Positions 61,041 through 64,000 of a DNA stretch of 64,000 bases are shown piece after piece. Source of the DNA: Flammeovirgaceae bacterium (GTDB taxonomy: Bacteria > Bacteroidota > Bacteroidia > Cytophagales > Cyclobacteriaceae). Made by a program: the position numbers and the translations under genes. Location of the stretch: positions 62,001 to 126,000 of the forward strand of contig JADJRT010000012.1 of NCBI GenBank assembly GCA_016712035.1, written 5' to 3'. A model generated the notes under the pieces. It did no database searches and was not told the DNA's origin. It worked only from the letters and a program-made list of their open reading frames with translations. The stretch's first letter is position 1; every line of letters begins with the position of its first letter.

Positions 61041-62078
61041 TTAAGCCGGATCTACATCAAAGACAATCTTTACACTCCGGTATTCTTTTACTTGTTGTAA
61101 CTCCGAGGCGATTTGTTGCAGGGTAGTTTTGATGCTATTTAATTTTCCCTGATCGCGCCTAATCTTCAGCAACGCCAACATCAGATATTCATTTCTGATT
61201 TTTGAAATCATGGGCTCACCGGGCCCCATAATTTTAATTCCTTTCAGAGAGGTCTTTAATAGATCTACGTAAGTATCGGCTGCGGCCTGTACAACTTTTT
61301 TATCGGCATGCTTGAGTGTAATTTCAATTAACCGACTGTAGGGAGGATAAAGATGTTCTTCGCGGTCGCATAGTTGATCTTCAATAAAGCCAATCACATT
61401 ATTTTCAATCACATAATTGAATAGGGGATGCTTTGGGTTGGAGGTTTGTAAAATTACTTTGCCCCGCTTTTCTCTCCGCCCAGCCCGGCCACTTACTTGC
61501 GTGATTAATTGAAAGGCTCTTTCGTAGGATCGAAAATCCGGAAAGTGCATCATGCGATCGGTGTCAAAAACACCCACCAAACTTACCCGATCAAAATCCA
61601 ATCCCTTCGTTACCATTTGAGTTCCCACCAAAATATCCGTCTCACCACTCTCAAATCCTTCCATAATATTTTCATATCCCGATCGCGACCGCGTAGTATC
61701 TAAATCCATACGCTGAATTTTAGCATCCGGAAAATGAAGCTTCAACTCTTCCTCTAATTTTTCGGTGCCGTAGCCAAGGGTAAGTATTCTCTTTGAACTA
61801 CAGGTAGGGCATTGATTCGGCAACTCTTCGCGATAACCGCAATAATGACAAATTAATGCATGCCGGTATTGATGGTAGGTAAGACTGACGGCACAATTGA
61901 TACACTTGGGTACCCAGTGGCAATCTTCGCATTGTACCAACGGAGAGTAGCCTCTTCGATTTTGAAATAAGATCACTTGTTCTTTATTGTCAAGAGCTCC
62001 TTGAATTTCTTTTAATAAACGGAAAGAAAATTCACCTTTATTAGTCTTTCTCTTTTTTTTCCTAGGATAGATCTGCAA
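61041..62078 (-). CDS. priA: Primosomal helicase PriA, C-terminal part
   Basis: This holds the zinc-binding insert CEDCHWVPKCINCAVSLTYH, CHYCGYREELPNQCPTCSSK, and helicase motifs IV-VI (DILVGTQMVTKGLDFDRVSL, QVSGRAGRREKRGKVILQT). It rebuilds replication forks after arrest. The frame joins the N-terminal part across the eight-base A-run at about 62050-62058. The C-terminal domain is complete. Confidence 0.9.
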   Translation of the reverse strand: MQIYPRKKKRKTNKGEFSFRLLKEIQGALDNKEQVILFQNRRGYSPLVQCEDCHWVPKCINCAVSLTYHQYRHALICHYCGYREELPNQCPTCSSKRILTLGYGTEKLEEELKLHFPDAKIQRMDLDTTRSRSGYENIMEGFESGETDILVGTQMVTKGLDFDRVSLVGVFDTDRMMHFPDFRSYERAFQLITQVSGRAGRREKRGKVILQTSNPKHPLFNYVIENNVIGFIEDQLCDREEHLYPPYSRLIEITLKHADKKVVQAAADTYVDLLKTSLKGIKIMGPGEPMISKIRNEYLMLALLKIRRDQGKLNSIKTTLQQIASELQQVKEYRSVKIVFDVDPA

Positions 62079-63555
62079 AAACTATTTCGGGCAGTTGCGC
62101 TTCTCCGAATCGTTGCGCTAATGAAACCAAACCATAACGCCCGCCTTTAGCCTGGTAGAATGATTCAGCCGAAGGGGTAGCACTACCTAACAAAACTTTG
62201 GCATGATGAATTTGCGCCATCACCATGGCCACATCGCGGGCGTGGTAGCGGGGGGCAGGGTCGTGTTGTTTATAGGATGCATCGTGCTCTTCATCTACAA
62301 TAATTAAACTCAGATTATCGAAGGGAAGAAACACAGCCGATCGCACTCCAATAATAAATCGAAACTTACCCGTAAGAATTCCATTCCATACCTCTACCCG
62401 TTCATTATCAGAAAACTTAGAGTGATAAACGCCCATTTCACTCCCAAACATTTTCTTGAGCCGATGAACAATTTGTGTGGTAAGCGCGATTTCGGGAAGC
62501 AGATACAAAACCTGCGAGCCACCTTCGAGCGCCTTGCGAATAAGATCTATATAAATTTCAGTTTTACCACTTCCGGTTACCCCATGCAAAAGCGCAATGC
62601 TTTGTGTCTCAAAACTGTGCATAATTTCGTTGCGCGCTTGCTCCTGTAATTCACTCAACAACACAGGATGTTCATGGGCATTATCGGGAAAGCCGAACCG
62701 AGGCACAATCACGTCAAACTCCTCCAATACTTTGTGTTTGATTAACGTGTTCACCGAAGATTCTGAGATTTCTGCATCCAGCAATTGAGATTTGGCCAGC
62801 CCGGTTTGATTGAGTTCCGGATGTGAAAACACCGGTATTTCCTGCAGGTATTTTAGCAACACCGCTTCTTGTTTTGGCTTGGCCGATAAAGTTTCAAATA
62901 ATGCTTCGAGCTTTTTCTTAGCTATATACTCGGCATGAATGCGCAGGTGTTTTTCTGTTTTAGGCTTGAACTTTTCTTTTACTTCTTCATAGATAATAAT
63001 CGCTTCCTTGGCCGACAATGATTTTAAAAGATGGTAGATAGATTTGGTGTTTAGCAGCTTAGCAGCTTCGGTATACGTAAGCGTGTTCCCTTTCAGGCGA
63101 TCGAGCAGTAGCCGTTCTTTTTCAGAAAAATCAAACGTAGAATCTTCGAGATCAAACCCGGGCCTCAGTTGGATCATCGATTCACTGGAAAGTTTAAGTC
63201 CTGAGGGCAAGGCGGCTTGTATTACTTCACCCAACGTGCAGAGATAGTAATCGGCCATCCATTGATACAACTTAAATTGTGGCTCATAGATTACTTCACT
63301 TATATCCAGTACGTCTAAAATGTACTTGGCTTCGTAGTCTTTTGGAGGTTGGGTATGCAATTCCGCGACTATGCCCGTAAGAATTTTCTTCTGGCCAAAA
63401 GGTACAATTACCCGGTGCCCTTTTTTTATAGACTGATTGAAGGCGGTGGGAACCCGGTAGGTAAAAAGTTTTGGAATGGGTACGGGCAATACAACTTCAG
63501 CAAAATAAGTATCGCTTATGGGGCTGTCAAATAAATCGGCACTTGGGTTGTTCAT
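62062..63555 (-). CDS. priA: Primosomal helicase PriA, N-terminal part
   Basis: The DNA-binding N-domain (EVVLPVPIPKLFTYRVPTAF, VPFGQKKILTGIVAELH) is followed by a winged helix and helicase motifs: Walker A ALLHGVTGSGKTEIYIDL, QVLYLLPEIALTTQIVHRL, and DEEH in LIIVDEEHDASYKQHDPAPR. LLGSATPSAESFYQAK is motif III. The intact protein is about 835 aa across 61041-63555. Only one indel is needed. Confidence 0.9.
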   Translation of the reverse strand: MNNPSADLFDSPISDTYFAEVVLPVPIPKLFTYRVPTAFNQSIKKGHRVIVPFGQKKILTGIVAELHTQPPKDYEAKYILDVLDISEVIYEPQFKLYQWMADYYLCTLGEVIQAALPSGLKLSSESMIQLRPGFDLEDSTFDFSEKERLLLDRLKGNTLTYTEAAKLLNTKSIYHLLKSLSAKEAIIIYEEVKEKFKPKTEKHLRIHAEYIAKKKLEALFETLSAKPKQEAVLLKYLQEIPVFSHPELNQTGLAKSQLLDAEISESSVNTLIKHKVLEEFDVIVPRFGFPDNAHEHPVLLSELQEQARNEIMHSFETQSIALLHGVTGSGKTEIYIDLIRKALEGGSQVLYLLPEIALTTQIVHRLKKMFGSEMGVYHSKFSDNERVEVWNGILTGKFRFIIGVRSAVFLPFDNLSLIIVDEEHDASYKQHDPAPRYHARDVAMVMAQIHHAKVLLGSATPSAESFYQAKGGRYGLVSLAQRFGEAQLPEIVFADLS

Positions 63556-63710
63556 CGCTTGTGTAGCCGCTAAGTTAACTGAATTCGAGGTTTCTTTTAA
63601 TGATTAATTTCGGAAACGATAACCGTATTTTTTTTGAATTTATTTTGATCCTGATTTGTTGAGTGGAAGTTGATCTTGGTAGTTTGAGTTAATCATACGT
63701 AGATTTTATA

Positions 63711-64000
63711 ATGAATACATTAAAGTCATTTAAGAAAGTAATGGATGAGTTGTCATCCTCAGAAATAGCCCCGGCTTTGTTTATTGGGCACGGTAGCCCC
63801 ATGAATGCAATAGAGCAGAATGAATATAATCGGTCATGGGCAGAACTTGGACAAAAACTCCCGCGGCCCAAGGCTATTCTTACCATCTCGGCACATTGGC
63901 TTACGCGCGATACCCGGGTAACAGCTATGGAGCGACCTCAAACCATTCACGATTTTGGAGGCTTTCCCCAAGCCTTGTTTGATCAGCAATATCCGGCACC
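63711..64000 (+). CDS. ygiD: 4,5-DOPA dioxygenase extradiol-like protein (YgiD), partial
   Basis: From ATG 63711 the frame is open to the right edge. It contains APALFIGHGSPMNAIEQNEY, the metal-binding His near the start of LigB-type dioxygenases, then ILTISAHWLTRDTRVTAMER with a second His, and TIHDFGGFPQALFDQQYPAP. This is the YgiD/LigB pattern. The C-terminal two thirds is outside the window. The protein is cytoplasmic. Confidence 0.85.
   Translation, partial: MNTLKSFKKVMDELSSSEIAPALFIGHGSPMNAIEQNEYNRSWAELGQKLPRPKAILTISAHWLTRDTRVTAMERPQTIHDFGGFPQALFDQQYPA

Overview
The window reads as chromosomal DNA of a Bacteroidota bacterium, most likely order Cytophagales. The signs are T9SS type A and type B (gliding-motility-like) C-terminal sorting domains, carboxypeptidase-regulatory plus TonB-plug proteins, SBBP and PKD repeat proteins, FISUMP and GIN-domain proteins, a DUF5690 transporter, weak Shine-Dalgarno signals, and promoters of the Bacteroidota form TTTG-N20-TAnnTTTG (clear upstream of the ArsR gene and of higB). 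No rRNA, IS element, CRISPR array or integrase was seen.

Region 1 (1-12.06 kb) is accessory. Every gene lies on the minus strand: a lipoprotein, an alpha/beta hydrolase, a propeller lipoprotein, an ArsR/SRPBCC/DoxX/YdeI operon, a FISUMP/GIN pair, a decayed sulfatase, a secreted unknown, and a broken AAA_13 ATPase (RloC/PrrC/Septu-like). Single genes or small operons are separated by a family of imperfect-palindromic repeats of about 120-165 bp, all in one orientation. Their outer ends carry AACG on the left and often GTT on the right, with different sequence beyond. This resembles an integron cassette array without an integrase (CALIN-like). A short repeat of the same kind flanks a solitary higBA toxin-antitoxin unit at 28.75-29.6 kb.

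Region 2 (12-30.5 kb) is mostly core-like: a YCF48-like protein, two SGNH hydrolases including a TesA-like one beside a YbbA/YbbP-type ABC exporter, a large SBBP/PKD surface protein, an MBOAT acyltransferase with two SGNH partners (probably polysaccharide O-acetylation), a large BNR/sortilin-like protein, the higBA unit and a YdcF protein. Region 3 (30.5-40.2 kb) holds a large TerB-FHA-ABCG-permease fusion, a lipoprotein with a clear terminator, a single-domain response regulator, a DUF5690 transporter, an alkaline-phosphatase-superfamily enzyme, a GH127 arabinofuranosidase and a plug-only lipoprotein. At 40.2-40.8 kb there is a tRNA(CAT) gene surrounded by broken tRNA copies, each interrupted by CCCGATAGCTATCGGG-type palindromes, and a GIY-YIG nuclease remnant.

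Region 4 (40.8-64 kb) is housekeeping: HAD hydrolase, M50 protease, T9SS protein, PASTA protein, Ddl, M43 metalloprotease, NifU-like and Mrp Fe-S carriers, DnaG, RibBA, SurE, two tandem macroglobulin/TonB-plug proteins, PriA and the start of a YgiD-like dioxygenase.

Data-quality warning: about 20 genes, including essential ones (dnaG, priA, surE, mrp), are split by single-base indels that mostly fall in homopolymers. Most are best read as sequencing or consensus errors, so fragments are listed as seen and the inferred intact gene is described in each entry. Three in-frame stops and a missing dnaG 5' end need separate explanations.
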